Source: Morococcus cerebrosus (GTDB taxonomy: Bacteria; Pseudomonadota; Gammaproteobacteria; Burkholderiales; Neisseriaceae). Taken from it: a stretch of 64,000 bases of DNA. The translations under genes were made by a program, and so were the position numbers. The notes beneath the pieces were generated by a model, which was not told where the DNA came from, ran no database searches, and was given only the letters and a program-made list of their open reading frames with translations. The stretch lies in contig NZ_CP094242.1 of NCBI RefSeq assembly GCF_022749515.1, forward strand, positions 2,418,001-2,482,000, in the 5' to 3' direction. Positions 36,845 through 47,900 of the stretch are shown piece by piece (position 1 is the first letter of the stretch; each line of letters begins with the position of its first letter).

Positions 36845-36935
36845 CCCGTAGCGTAGGCTTCGCCCACGACCTTCCATCCGAACATCCGAATCTAATCCTC
36901 TCTGTTTATTCGTGGGTAGAACCCACGCTACGGGC
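36845..36935. repeat. GTGGGCTTTGCCCAC-type repeats, inverted pair
   Basis: CGTAGCGTAGGCTTCGCCCACG and, inverted, CGTGGGTAGAACCCACGCTACG flank about 45 bp. Members of the same family occur near 23976, 35053, 49840, 50130 and 50206. Confidence 0.65.
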
Positions 36936-36960
36936 GGCTGGTAACGGATAGGGCAAAGCA

Positions 36961-37006
36961 AAAAGGTCGTCTGAAAACCTAATTCCGGTTTCAGACGACC
37001 TTTTTC
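36961..37006 (-). terminator. Inverted DUS terminator after bolA
   Basis: AAAAAGGTCGTCTGAAAACC and GGTTTCAGACGACCTTTTT. Confidence 0.8.
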
Positions 37007-37022
37007 TTGTCTGCTGTACGGC

Positions 37023-37271
37023 TTATTGCTGCTTCGCCGCCCATTCCTCAGGCGTGGCGGCAACGGAAATCGACAGCGCGTGCAATTCGTTGCTGGCCAG
37101 TTGCGCCTTCAGACCGTCTTTGATCAGGCGGTGGCGGGCGAGGCGGGCTTTGCCTTCAAACTCGGAAGAAACGATGACGGCGAAAAAGTGATGCCCGTCG
37201 CCTTCGACTTCTACGTGTTCGCAAGCGGCGACGCCTTCAATCAGCGATTTGACTTGTTCTGGGGTAAGCAT
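37023..37271 (-). CDS. bolA: BolA-family protein
   Basis: Eighty-two residues, starting at 37271 (GGAATACAA upstream). Class-II KH-like fold signature: EGDGHHFFAVIVSSEFEGKARLARHRLI, with the conserved His residues that can bind a Fe-S cluster with a glutaredoxin partner. C-terminal HALSISVAATPEEW is typical. Role in iron-sulfur trafficking or regulation is by family; its place beside the efe iron genes is suggestive only. Confidence 0.9.
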   Translation of the reverse strand: MLTPEQVKSLIEGVAACEHVEVEGDGHHFFAVIVSSEFEGKARLARHRLIKDGLKAQLASNELHALSISVAATPEEWAAKQQ

Positions 37272-37400
37272 TTGTATTCCTTGTTTCAAAAACATTGCGG
37301 CATTATACAGAATAATGCCGTCAAACATCGCCAACTTGCTGAGGATAGTATTTTAAAAGTTATTCATTAATATTGAATTAACATAAGATTTACAAAGGTC

Positions 37401-38480
37401 GGCGGATTCGCATTTGAAGTGCAACTTTCCATAACAGAAAAAGGCCAGTATGCGGTAGCATACGGCCTTTCCTGCAAGAAAGATTGCCATGGGCTACACA
37501 CAACTGACCCAAGACGAACGATACCATATCCAATACCTGTCCCGCCACTGCACCATCGCCGAAATCGCCAAACAGCTCAACCGCCACAAAAGCACCATCA
37601 GCCGAGAAATCAAGCGGTACTGCATCCAAGGGCAGCAATACAGCGCCGATAAAGCCCAACGGCAAAGCCGACTGACCAAACAGCACCGGCGAAAACCCTA
37701 TAAACTCGATTCGCAGCTGATTCAACACATCGACACCCTTATCCGCCGCAAACTCAGTCCCGAACAAGTATGTGCCTACCTGCATAAACACCACGGGATC
37801 ACACTCCATCACAGCACCGTTTACCGCTACCTCCGCCAAGACAAAAGCAACGGCGGCACTTTGTGGCAACATCTCAGAATATGCAGCAAACCCTACCGCA
37901 AACGCTACGGCAGCACATGGACCAGAGGCAAAGTGCCCGACCGCGTCGGCATAGAAAACCGACCTGCTATCGTCGACCAGAAAACCCGCATCGGCGATTG
38001 GGAGGCCGACACCATCGTCGGCAAAAATCAGAAAAGCGCGTTATTGACCTTGGTCGAACGCACTACCCGCTACACCATCATCTGCAAATTAAAGAACTTA
38101 AAAGCCGAAGACACTGCCCGGGCGGCCATTAGGGTATTAAAGGCATATAAAGCCAGAGTCCACACCATCACCATGGATAACGGCAAAGAGTTCTACCAAC
38201 ACACCAAAATAGCCAAAGCCTTGAAGGCGAAAACCTATTTTTGCCGCCCTTACCATTCTTGGGAGAAAGGGCTGAATGAGAACACCAACGGACTCATCCG
38301 GCAATATTTCCCCAAACAGACAGATTTCCGAAACATCAGCGATCGGGAGATACGCAGGGTTCAAGATGAGTTGAACCACCGGCCAAGAAAAACACTTGGC
38401 TACGAAACGCCAAGTGTTTTATTCTTAAATCTGTTCCAACCACTGGTACCCTAGTGTTGCACTTGAAATCCGAATCCAAG
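37401..38480 (+). mobile_element. IS1655, copy 2 (inserted in a DUS)
   Basis: 1080 bp, GGCGGATTCG to CGAATCCAAG, flanked by the 3-bp duplication GTC (37398-37400, 38481-38483). Joining the flanks restores AAAGGTCGTCTGAAAC, a complete DUS hairpin arm. Confidence 0.93.
37489..38454 (+). CDS. IS1655 transposase
   Basis: Complete 321-residue IS30-family DDE transposase. Identical to copy 1 except for a few residues (for instance Gly for Ser in DKSNGGTLW, and Tyr for His in GKEFYQHT). Confidence 0.95.
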   Translation: MGYTQLTQDERYHIQYLSRHCTIAEIAKQLNRHKSTISREIKRYCIQGQQYSADKAQRQSRLTKQHRRKPYKLDSQLIQHIDTLIRRKLSPEQVCAYLHKHHGITLHHSTVYRYLRQDKSNGGTLWQHLRICSKPYRKRYGSTWTRGKVPDRVGIENRPAIVDQKTRIGDWEADTIVGKNQKSALLTLVERTTRYTIICKLKNLKAEDTARAAIRVLKAYKARVHTITMDNGKEFYQHTKIAKALKAKTYFCRPYHSWEKGLNENTNGLIRQYFPKQTDFRNISDREIRRVQDELNHRPRKTLGYETPSVLFLNLFQPLVP

Positions 38481-38926
38481 GTCGTCTGAAACGTTTTCAG
38501 ACGACCTCTTTTCTTATTTTTGGATGTCGGATACTTAAAAATATCATTTTTTTAGTATGAGTGAATTCAGGCAAAAGGGTTTTGGCATATAAATTGCTTT
38601 CAGATAAAAGGTAAAGTTTCACTTTGATTGCAAAATAAAGTTAAGAAAATAGAAGTCATCAAAGATAAGCGGATAGATAAATAGCCAAAAGGTCGATAAA
38701 TCAGTTTTTGGAGATTGTTATCTGAGGTATAGATAAATCCTGAAATTTGTTTGGAAGTGACAATATACGTCATATCCGTTGAATAAATTTTGCAATCGAA
38801 ATATCAGTATCAAATACGATAGTTTCATTTTTGGTTATTGGATTGGATGTTTGAAAAGCAGGTTATTCCATCAATTCAATAATATATTAAATTTATTTGT
38901 TTAACATTTTAAATCAGAGAGTCAGC
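38481..38926. other. Upstream region of the autotransporter gene
   Basis: After the second half of the DUS hairpin (to 38510), about 415 bp of AT-rich sequence that must hold the promoter. No homopolymer or short tandem repeats long enough for phase variation were seen. AGAGAG before the ATG is the only ribosome-site candidate. Confidence 0.5.
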
Positions 38927-41900
38927 ATGAATAAAATCTATCGTGTCGTATGGAACGAAACCACACAGACGTGGAATGCGGTGGCGGAATTCGCCAAAGC
39001 GCATGGGAAAACGGCTTCATCAGGCATAGGCGGCATCGTTGCCTCCGTAGGCGTGCGCTTCGCGTTTACCGCCATCATGTCCGGCCTGCTGCTTGCCAGC
39101 GGTCAAGCCGTCGCGACAGTAGAAAATAACGGCAAAACCCTTGCCAATGGCACAGTTTTATCTGCAGCCGCCGATGGTACTGATTACAACACCTGTTATT
39201 TCGATACCGTCAGCTACAACGTGGTCTGTGGTGATGATACTACGAAGGCGTTAGATTTCATTCCTCAAACCGGTGGGCAACCCCCAAAACAAGGTAAATC
39301 TGTCGCCATCGGACAAGGAGCCCAAACCAGCGGAGAAAGTAATGTTGCCATCGGTCCGAAAACGGTTACTGCCAACACAGGCTCTATTGCCATCGGCGTG
39401 GCGGCAAGTGCCAATCACAACCAATCTATCGCTATGGGACAGGAGGCATCAGCAAAAGGTGAAGCCGATGTCAGTATTGGAAAATTGGCAGGCGATACCG
39501 TTTCTTCCGACGGCCGCAATATTTCCATTGGCGAGAGCGCGCTGAAAGGCGGCTCGGGAGTCAATAATGTCATCGCCATCGGTTCGTCGGCAGGCATTAA
39601 TTCCAATAGTAGTCATTCGGTTTATATCGGAACCGGTGCGACCGGTATGGATCCCAAAAATATTTCCATCGGATATCAGGCGAACACCAAAAGCGGCAGT
39701 ATTGCAGTTGGTGACAACTCAAATGCGCAGGGCAGTTCGTCCGTTGCCATCGGTACCAAATCCGTTGTAACCGATGTAGCATCTAATGGCGTTGCCATTG
39801 GTTTCAATTCCACTACTTCGGGATTGAGTGCTGTCGCTATCGGTGGTTCAAGTTCTACCGGTAAAGGTGCCAATGCATCGGGACCTGCCAGCCTGGCAAT
39901 AATGGGTACCGCCGTCGCTTCTGCACCGCGTGCCATATCCATAGGCGAATTTACGGTCGGATCAGGAGCTTATGGTATTGCCATCGGCGGTAAAGCAAAT
40001 GCACAGGGTACTTCTTCCATCGCGATTGGCGGCAGTCAGGCGCAAGACAAAGGAGCGACTGCTGCGGGTCATTTCTCAACCGCTATCGGTTATGGTGCCA
40101 AGACAGTCAATCAGGATACCACTGCCGTCGGTAAAAACAGCACGGCAAACGGTCTGCGCGCCACAGCCTTCGGTGTAGACAGCAATGCAGGTGCTGAAAA
40201 CGCCTTGGCGGTTGGTCCGCAAACTGCTGCTTCTGCCAAAGGCGCGATTGCTGTCGGTTTTGCCACTCAGGCAACCGGTATGAGCAGCGTCGCAGTCGGT
40301 AAGGAAGCCATTGCCACCAAAGAAACTTCTACTTCACTCGGTCAAAACAGCCAAGCAACCGCCAACAACGCCGTCGCCATCGGTAACAAAGCCGTAGCGG
40401 CAGGTACGGGCAATATCGTGGTAGGTACGAACGCGGGCGTGTACGACGCCGCCGTTTCCGCAGGACGTACAGTCGGTGCGGACACCGTCTATATCGGCGC
40501 GGACAGCGGTCGCAATGCCTATACCAACGAACGCCAAATCTCCATCGGTAAAGGTACGGGTAACAACGCTACCGGCGTGGACAACATCGCCCTCGGCTTG
40601 CGTTCCGGCGCATTTGTGTCCGGTGCGAACAACGTCGCTATCGGTAGGGAAGCAGGTATGGGCACGGATGCCCAAAAACTGAGCGTCACTTCCACTGTCG
40701 CCATCGGTGAAGCTGCAAAAGGCAGCTTCAGCAACACCGTAGCCATCGGTAAAACGGCCTTGGCAGAAAAAGAATCCGCAGTTGCCGTCGGTATGGTTTC
40801 CAAAGCCAGCGGCGACAATTCCGTCGCCATTGGTAAGACTGCCAATGCCAGCGCACACGAAACCGTTGCCATCGGTCACGAGACGGTTGCCGGAGCCGTT
40901 TCTTCCGTCGCGGTTGGTCAGCGTGCCAACGCATCAGGCAGTGAGGCGGTCGCATTGGGTATTGATTCCAACGCCTCCGGTAAGTTTGCTGTCGCCATCG
41001 GTAACATGGCGAAGGTAACCGACAGCAAACTCAACGGCATTGCCATCGGCAGCAATGCTGTCGCTTCGGAAGACTATGCAATGGCGATGGGTCTTGACAC
41101 CCAAGCAACGGGTAACAGCTCGATTGCCTTTGGTAATACTGCGAAAGCGCTTGGGAAAGAAGCTGTTGCCTTTGGTCATTTGGCAACTGCCGCAAAAAAC
41201 AATACCCTCGCGTTTGGTGTTTCTTCCAATTCTGCAGAAGTCGGTGCAGTAACTTTGGGTGCATATACCAAAGCTGATGCTGTTACGGGAACTGCATTGG
41301 GTTATTCTGCTCATGCCGTCAATGAAAACGATGTTGCCTTGGGCGGCAACAGTTTGACTGAAGCGCACCACAACGGCGACTACACGCTGAATGGCAACTA
41401 TACCGCTGCCGGAACAAGCTCTTACGGTACGGTTTCCGTCGGTAGCATCAATACCGCTGAAGCAGGTAAGTCTAGCAATGCCTTCACCCGTCAAATTCAA
41501 AACGTCTCCGCGGGTGTTATCAGCGCAACCAGCACCGATGCCATCAACGGCAGCCAGCTTTACACGACCAATTCTTACCTGCTCAACTTGGGTAACAACG
41601 TCAAAAACGCCTTGGGCGGCGAAACTGCAATCGACAATGCAGGTAATCTGACCCTGAACAACTTGGGCGGTACAGGCAAAGCCAATGTTCACGACGCTTT
41701 GGAAGCGATGAACAACAAAATCGACCAATTAGGTGGCGGCAGCTCCAGCCATTTTTACAGCGTTCAGACGGCCTCTAATGCCCGTGGCAACTACAATAAT
41801 GACGGCGCAACCGGACTGGATGCCCTGGCGGCAGGCGCGGATGCCCAAGCTGCGGGCGATTTTGCCGTAGCCGTCGGTACAGGCGCGCAGGCGGTGATTT

Positions 41901-44900
41901 CCAACTCTATCGCTATTGGTAAAAACGCCTCTGTCAACGAAGATACTGCCTCTGTCGCAGCCGTCAACGGCGCGACCAAAGGTGAAGGCTCCGTTGCCAT
42001 CGGTGCGAACACCAAAGCCAGCGGCACCAACGCTACCGCCGTCGGTCAAGCGTCCAACGCCTACGGTCAAAACTCCTTCGCAGGCGGTCAGTCTTCCAAA
42101 GCATTGGGCAAATCCAGCGTAGCGGTGGGTGACGGCGCAATCGCCAACCAAGATTCTTCCACCGCAATCGGCGCATACAGCCAGTCCACGGCGGCAGGTG
42201 CGACCGCGTTGGGCTTCAATACCCGCGCAACCGCTTCCGGTACTGTCGCGGCAGGTCGCAACAGCAAAGCCACTTCCAACAATGCTTTGGCATTGGGTAA
42301 CGAAGCAGACGCGCAAAAAGACGACACCATCGCCATCGGCTACAACGCCCAAGCCACGCAAAACCGTGCCGTAGCCTTCGGTAAAAACGCCAAAGCGACA
42401 GCGGGCGATACCTTTGCCTTCGGCGATTCAGCAAAAGCTTCTACAACCAATGCTATTGCTTTCGGTAAAAACGCCAATGCCGCTCATGCAGGTTCTATCG
42501 CATTGGGTGCCAATTCCGCGACTGAAGCAGCCGTTCAGACGACCTCTGCCGCTGTTGGCGGTCTGACTTTCGGCAACTTCGCAGGTAACACTCCTGAGTC
42601 CACACTCAGCATCGGTTCAGCAGGCAAAGAACGTACGATTACCAACGTTGCCGCAGGCCGCATCAGCAACAACAGCACCGACGCAGTAAACGGCAGCCAG
42701 CTTTATGCGACTCAAAACGTCATGAACAACATCGGTACGACCGCAGTAGGCGTATTGGGTGGCAATGCAGCCATTGCGAATGACGGTACTATTACGATGT
42801 CCAACATCGGCGGTACGGGCGCATCCACCATTGAAGGCGCGATTTCCGCCATCAACAATGCCTCTTACAAGTCGTTCAAGCTGAATACGGCTAAAACCAG
42901 CGGTACCAACGGTGAAGCCTACAACCACTCGCTGAAAGAAATTACCAACGGTTCGACCATCACGTTGGAAGCGGGTAAAAACATCGTGCTGAACCAAAAC
43001 GAATCTACCGTCAGCATCAATACCGCCGATGCGCCTGAGTTTGCCGGCAAAATCACCGCCAAAGGCGGACTGGATATGTCCAACACCAAGATTACCAATC
43101 TGGGCAAGGGCGACCAACCGACCGATGCGGTTAACCTGAGCCAGTTGACCGATGCCATCAATAACGTTCACGTTACCACCCTGACGGCGGTTACCAACGA
43201 AGCTCCGTTTGCTTACGTTTCCGAAGACGGAAAAATCCTGAAGCGCAACGTAACGGTTGACGGTTCAGGCGCAAAACAGGTTTCCTTTGTTTACGCTGAC
43301 GATACAAGTACGCCATATAACGGCGCAGTAACCATTGCCGCGCTGAACCCGACCGATCCGCAAACCACCGTTCCGACTCAAGTTGGCAACGTTGCTGCAG
43401 GTAAGGGACAAAATGATGCGGTAAACGTATCCCAGCTGGACAAAGTTGCCCAAGCTTTGGGTACTTCCGTCAACAACGCGACAGGCGAAATCGCCGCGCC
43501 GAAATACTCTGTGATTTCCGGCAGCCCCGCGACTTCAGGCGTAGCTGACTACAACAATGTCGGCGATGCATTGACTGCCTTGAGCAATGCCGTTCGTGCG
43601 CCTTTGACTTTTGCAGGTGACAGCGGTACGCCTTCAACCCGTCAATTGGGCAGCACTGTTGCCGTTAAAGGCGGCGAAGCCGATGCAACCAAACTGTCCG
43701 ACAGTAACAACATCGGCGTGGTTTCAGACGACGCCAATGGCACGCTCAACGTCAAACTGGCAAAAGAGCTGAAAGGTCTGACCTCGTCTGAATTCGTCGA
43801 CGCAGCAGGCGGCAAAACGATCGTTTCTGCAGACGGCATTACCGTCGGTACAGCGGCAAACCCTGTCAAACTGACAACCGAAGGTCTGTCTAACGGCGGT
43901 AAGAAAGCAACCGACATCGCTGCCGGTGTGAACAATACCGACGCCGTCAACGTCAGCCAGCTCACTCCGTTGGCAACCGCATTGGGTGCAACCGTCAATC
44001 CGACTACCGGCGCGGTTGAAGTACCGAATCTGGTCGTAACCAAAACCGACGGTACGCAGGCTGCACCTGTCAACACCGTACAAGGCGCGTTGGACAACAT
44101 CGGTACCGAGCTGCAAAAAGGTCTGACCTTTGGCGGCGACAACGCAGACAAGAATTTCGAGCGCAAACTCGGCAACCAAGTCTTGGTTAAAGGCGGTGCA
44201 GACGCAGCGAAACTGTCTGACAACAACATCGGCGTGGTTTCAGACGACGCCAACGGTACGCTCAACGTCAAACTTGCCAAAGAGTTGCAAGGTTTGAACA
44301 GCGCCCAATTTGAAACCGACGGCAACGTGACCACCATCAACGGCGGCAATGTTTCCTTGGCTGACAAAGACGGCAATATTGCCGAAACCACAGCAAACGG
44401 CATCACCCTGACTCCGGTGCCAAGCAGCGGCAAAGAAGCCGTCAGCCTGACCAAAGACGGTCTGAACAACGGCGGCAACAAGATTACTAAGGTTGCCGAA
44501 GGCATGCTTGCTGCTGACAGCACCGATGCTGTTAACGGAGCGCAACTGTATAAAGTTGATCAGAAAGCCAACACCAATGCCGAAAATATCGCCAAAGGCA
44601 TCAATATCGGCGGTACGAGCGGCAGCAACAAATACGCATTAGGCGACACTGTCAACATTAAAGGCGACAGCAACATTGTCAGCGAAACCGTTGAAGGTGG
44701 CGTACAACTGAAACTTGCCGATACCGTCAAAATCGGACAAGACAGTGGCAAACCCGTCAGCATTGACGGCGTAAACGGCACAGTCAGCGGTCTGAGCAAC
44801 AAAGCCTTGGGCGGTGCGGACTTCGCTACCAAAGGTCAAGCTGCGACTGAAGAGCAGTTGAACGAAACTCAAGCCAACCTGGCGAAAATCCTCGGCGGTA

Positions 44901-47900
44901 ACGCGGCCAACAACAATGGCAACGTCACCTTCACCGACATCGGCGGTACAGGCAAAGCCAATGTTCACGACGCGATTGCCGCGGTAAAAGAAACTGCCGA
45001 AAAAGGCTGGAACCTGAACGCCAACGACGAAACCTCGTCTGAAAAAATTGCTGCTGGCGACACTGTAACCTTCAAAGAAGGCAAAAACGTCAAAGTCAGC
45101 CGCGACGGTAAGAACATCACCGTAGCGACTTCAGACGACGTATCCTTCAACAAAGTCACTGTCGGCGACAGCGTTCTGACCGACAACGGACTGACTGTGG
45201 GCAATGGCGCAGCAGGCAACCCTGTCAGCCTGACCAAAGACGGTCTGAACAACGGCGGCAATAAAATCTCCAACGTCGCAGCAGGCGAGGCAGATACCGA
45301 CGCCGTCAACGTTGCCCAGTTGAAAGCCAATTCAGGTCGTGTGGAAAGCGGCAACGACAACATCGTCGTTGAAACCGACAAAACAGGCACCTCTAACGTT
45401 TACAAAGTTTCTACCGCGAAAAACCTGAAGGCTGACAGCCTGACTGCGGGCGAGACTGTTGTGAACAACAGCGGCGTAACCGTCGGCGACAAAGTGACGC
45501 TGAGCAAAGACGGTTTGAAAGCAGGCGATGTGAACATTACTGCTGACGGCATCGACGCTGGCAACAAAGCCATCAGCAACGTAGCCAAAGGCGTAAAAGC
45601 CACCGACGCCGTCAACGTCGCCCAGCTGAACGAACAACTCGCCGCCACTGAAAAAACCACCACCGTCGTCGCCGGTAAGAACGTGACCGTCAGCGAAAAA
45701 GTGGACGGCAACAACACCGAGTACACGGTTAACGCCGATAAGACCACCCTCAGCCAAGCGGCGGGCGGTGCGGTTAAAGTCAGCGAAGGTACGAAAGACG
45801 CCGACGGCGTAACCGACTACGCGCTGGATCTGACCGACGAAGCCAAAGCCGACATCGCCAAAGGCGTAGCGGCGAAAGACGCGGTGGACAACAAAGGTCT
45901 GACCTTTGCCGCCGACAACGGCACGACCGGTGCGAAGAAACTGGGTGACAGCCTGAGCGTCAAAGGCGACGGCAACATCCTGACCCGCGCCGACGAAAAC
46001 GGCATCGGCTTCTCGCTGGCCGACAAGATTACCGTCGGCAAAGCAGGCAACGGCAACAAACCGCTCGTAATCGACGGTACCGCCGGTCTGATTTCCGGTC
46101 TGAGCAACACCACCCTGGGCGGTGCGGACTTTGCCACTAAAGGCCAAGCCGCAAGCGAAGAGCAGTTGAACGCAGCCCAAGCCAACCTGGCGAAAATCCT
46201 CGGCGGTAACGCGGCCAACAACAAAGGCAACGTGACCACCACCGACATCGGCGGCACCGGCAAAGACAACGTCCATGACGCCATTGCCGCAGTCAAAGAA
46301 ACTGCCGACAAAGGTTGGAACCTGAACGCCAACGACGAAACCTCGTCTGAAAAAATCGGCGCAGGCGACACCGTGACCTTCAAAGAAGGCAAAAACGTCA
46401 AAGTCAGCCGCAACGGTAAGAACATCACCGTAGCGACTTCAGACGACGTCTCCTTCGACAAAGTGACCGTAGGCGGCAGCGTTCTGACCGACAACGGACT
46501 GACTGTGGGCAACGGCAAAGCAGGCAAACCTGTCAGCCTGACCAAAGACGGTCTGAACAACGGCGGCAACAAAGTGTCCGACATCGCTGCAGGCGAAGAT
46601 GACACCGACGCAGTGAACGTTGCACAGCTCAAAGCAGCCGCAGCGAAAGCCACGTCTAAAGTGGACAGCGGCAACGACAACATCGTCGTCACCCCCGAGC
46701 AAAATGCCGACGGCAGCACCACTTACAAAGTGGCGACCACACCTAACCTCAAAGCCAACAGCTTCACCGCAGGCGATACCGTTATGAACAACGACGGTGT
46801 TAAAGTCGGCGACAAAGTGGCGCTGGGCAAAGACGGTCTGAAAGCAGGCGATGTGAACATCACTACCGACGGCATCAACGCAGGCAACAAAGCCATCAGT
46901 AACGTTGCCGAAGGTAAGAAAGACACCGACGCAGTGAACGTTGCACAGCTCAAAGCAGCCGCAGCGAAAGCGACATCCAAAGTGGACAGCGGCAACGACA
47001 ACATCGTCGTCACACCGGAGCAAAATGCCGACGGCAGCACCACTTACAAAGTGGCAACTGCCCCCGACCTTAAAGCTGACAGTCTGACCACAGGTGATAC
47101 CGTTGTGAACAACGACGGCGTCAAAGTCGGCGATAAAGTGGCTCTGGGCAAAGACGGTCTGAAAGCAGGCGATGTCAACATCACTGCCGACGGTATCAAT
47201 GCAGGCAACAAAGCCATCAGTAACGTTGCTGAAGGCAAGAAAGATACTGATGCAGTAAATGTTGGACAGTTGAACCGTCTGACCGCTGCTGCTAAGACAG
47301 AAGTCGAAGCCGGTACCAACATTGCCAGCGTCAGCAGCAAACAAGGTGCGAACAAACAAACTGTTTACACCATTAATGCTGATGGTGCGAGCGTCTCCGC
47401 AGGTTCCGACAAAATTGTCGTGACCAAAGGCAAAAAAGATGCCAATAATGTGACCGACTACGCCGTTGACCTGTCTAAAGCCGTCAAAGCCGACATTGCC
47501 AAAGGCGTAGCGGCGAAAGACGCGGTAGACAACAAAGGCATCAGCTTCGCAGGCGACAGCGGTACGACCGTTGCCAACAAATTGGGCGATACCGTCGCTG
47601 TTAAAGGCGATGCCAACATCACCACCACCGCAGGCACGAACGGCATTCAGGTCGGCCTCAACAAAGACCTGAAAGTCGACAGCGTCAAAGCAGGCGATAC
47701 GGTTGTGAACAACAGCGGCGTCAACGTCGGCGACAAAGTGGTGCTGGGCAAAGACGGTCTGAAAGCAGGCGATGTCAACATCACTGCCGAGGGCATCAAC
47801 GCAGGCGGTAAGAAAGTCACCAACGTCGCCGCAGGTACCGTCGCCGCAGACAGCACCGATGCGGTTAACGGCAGCCAGTTGTATCAAGCTAATCAGGCGA

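Noticed and set aside
38481..38926. Phase-variation repeat tract upstream of the adhesin
   Set aside because: No homopolymer or short tandem repeat of useful length was found.
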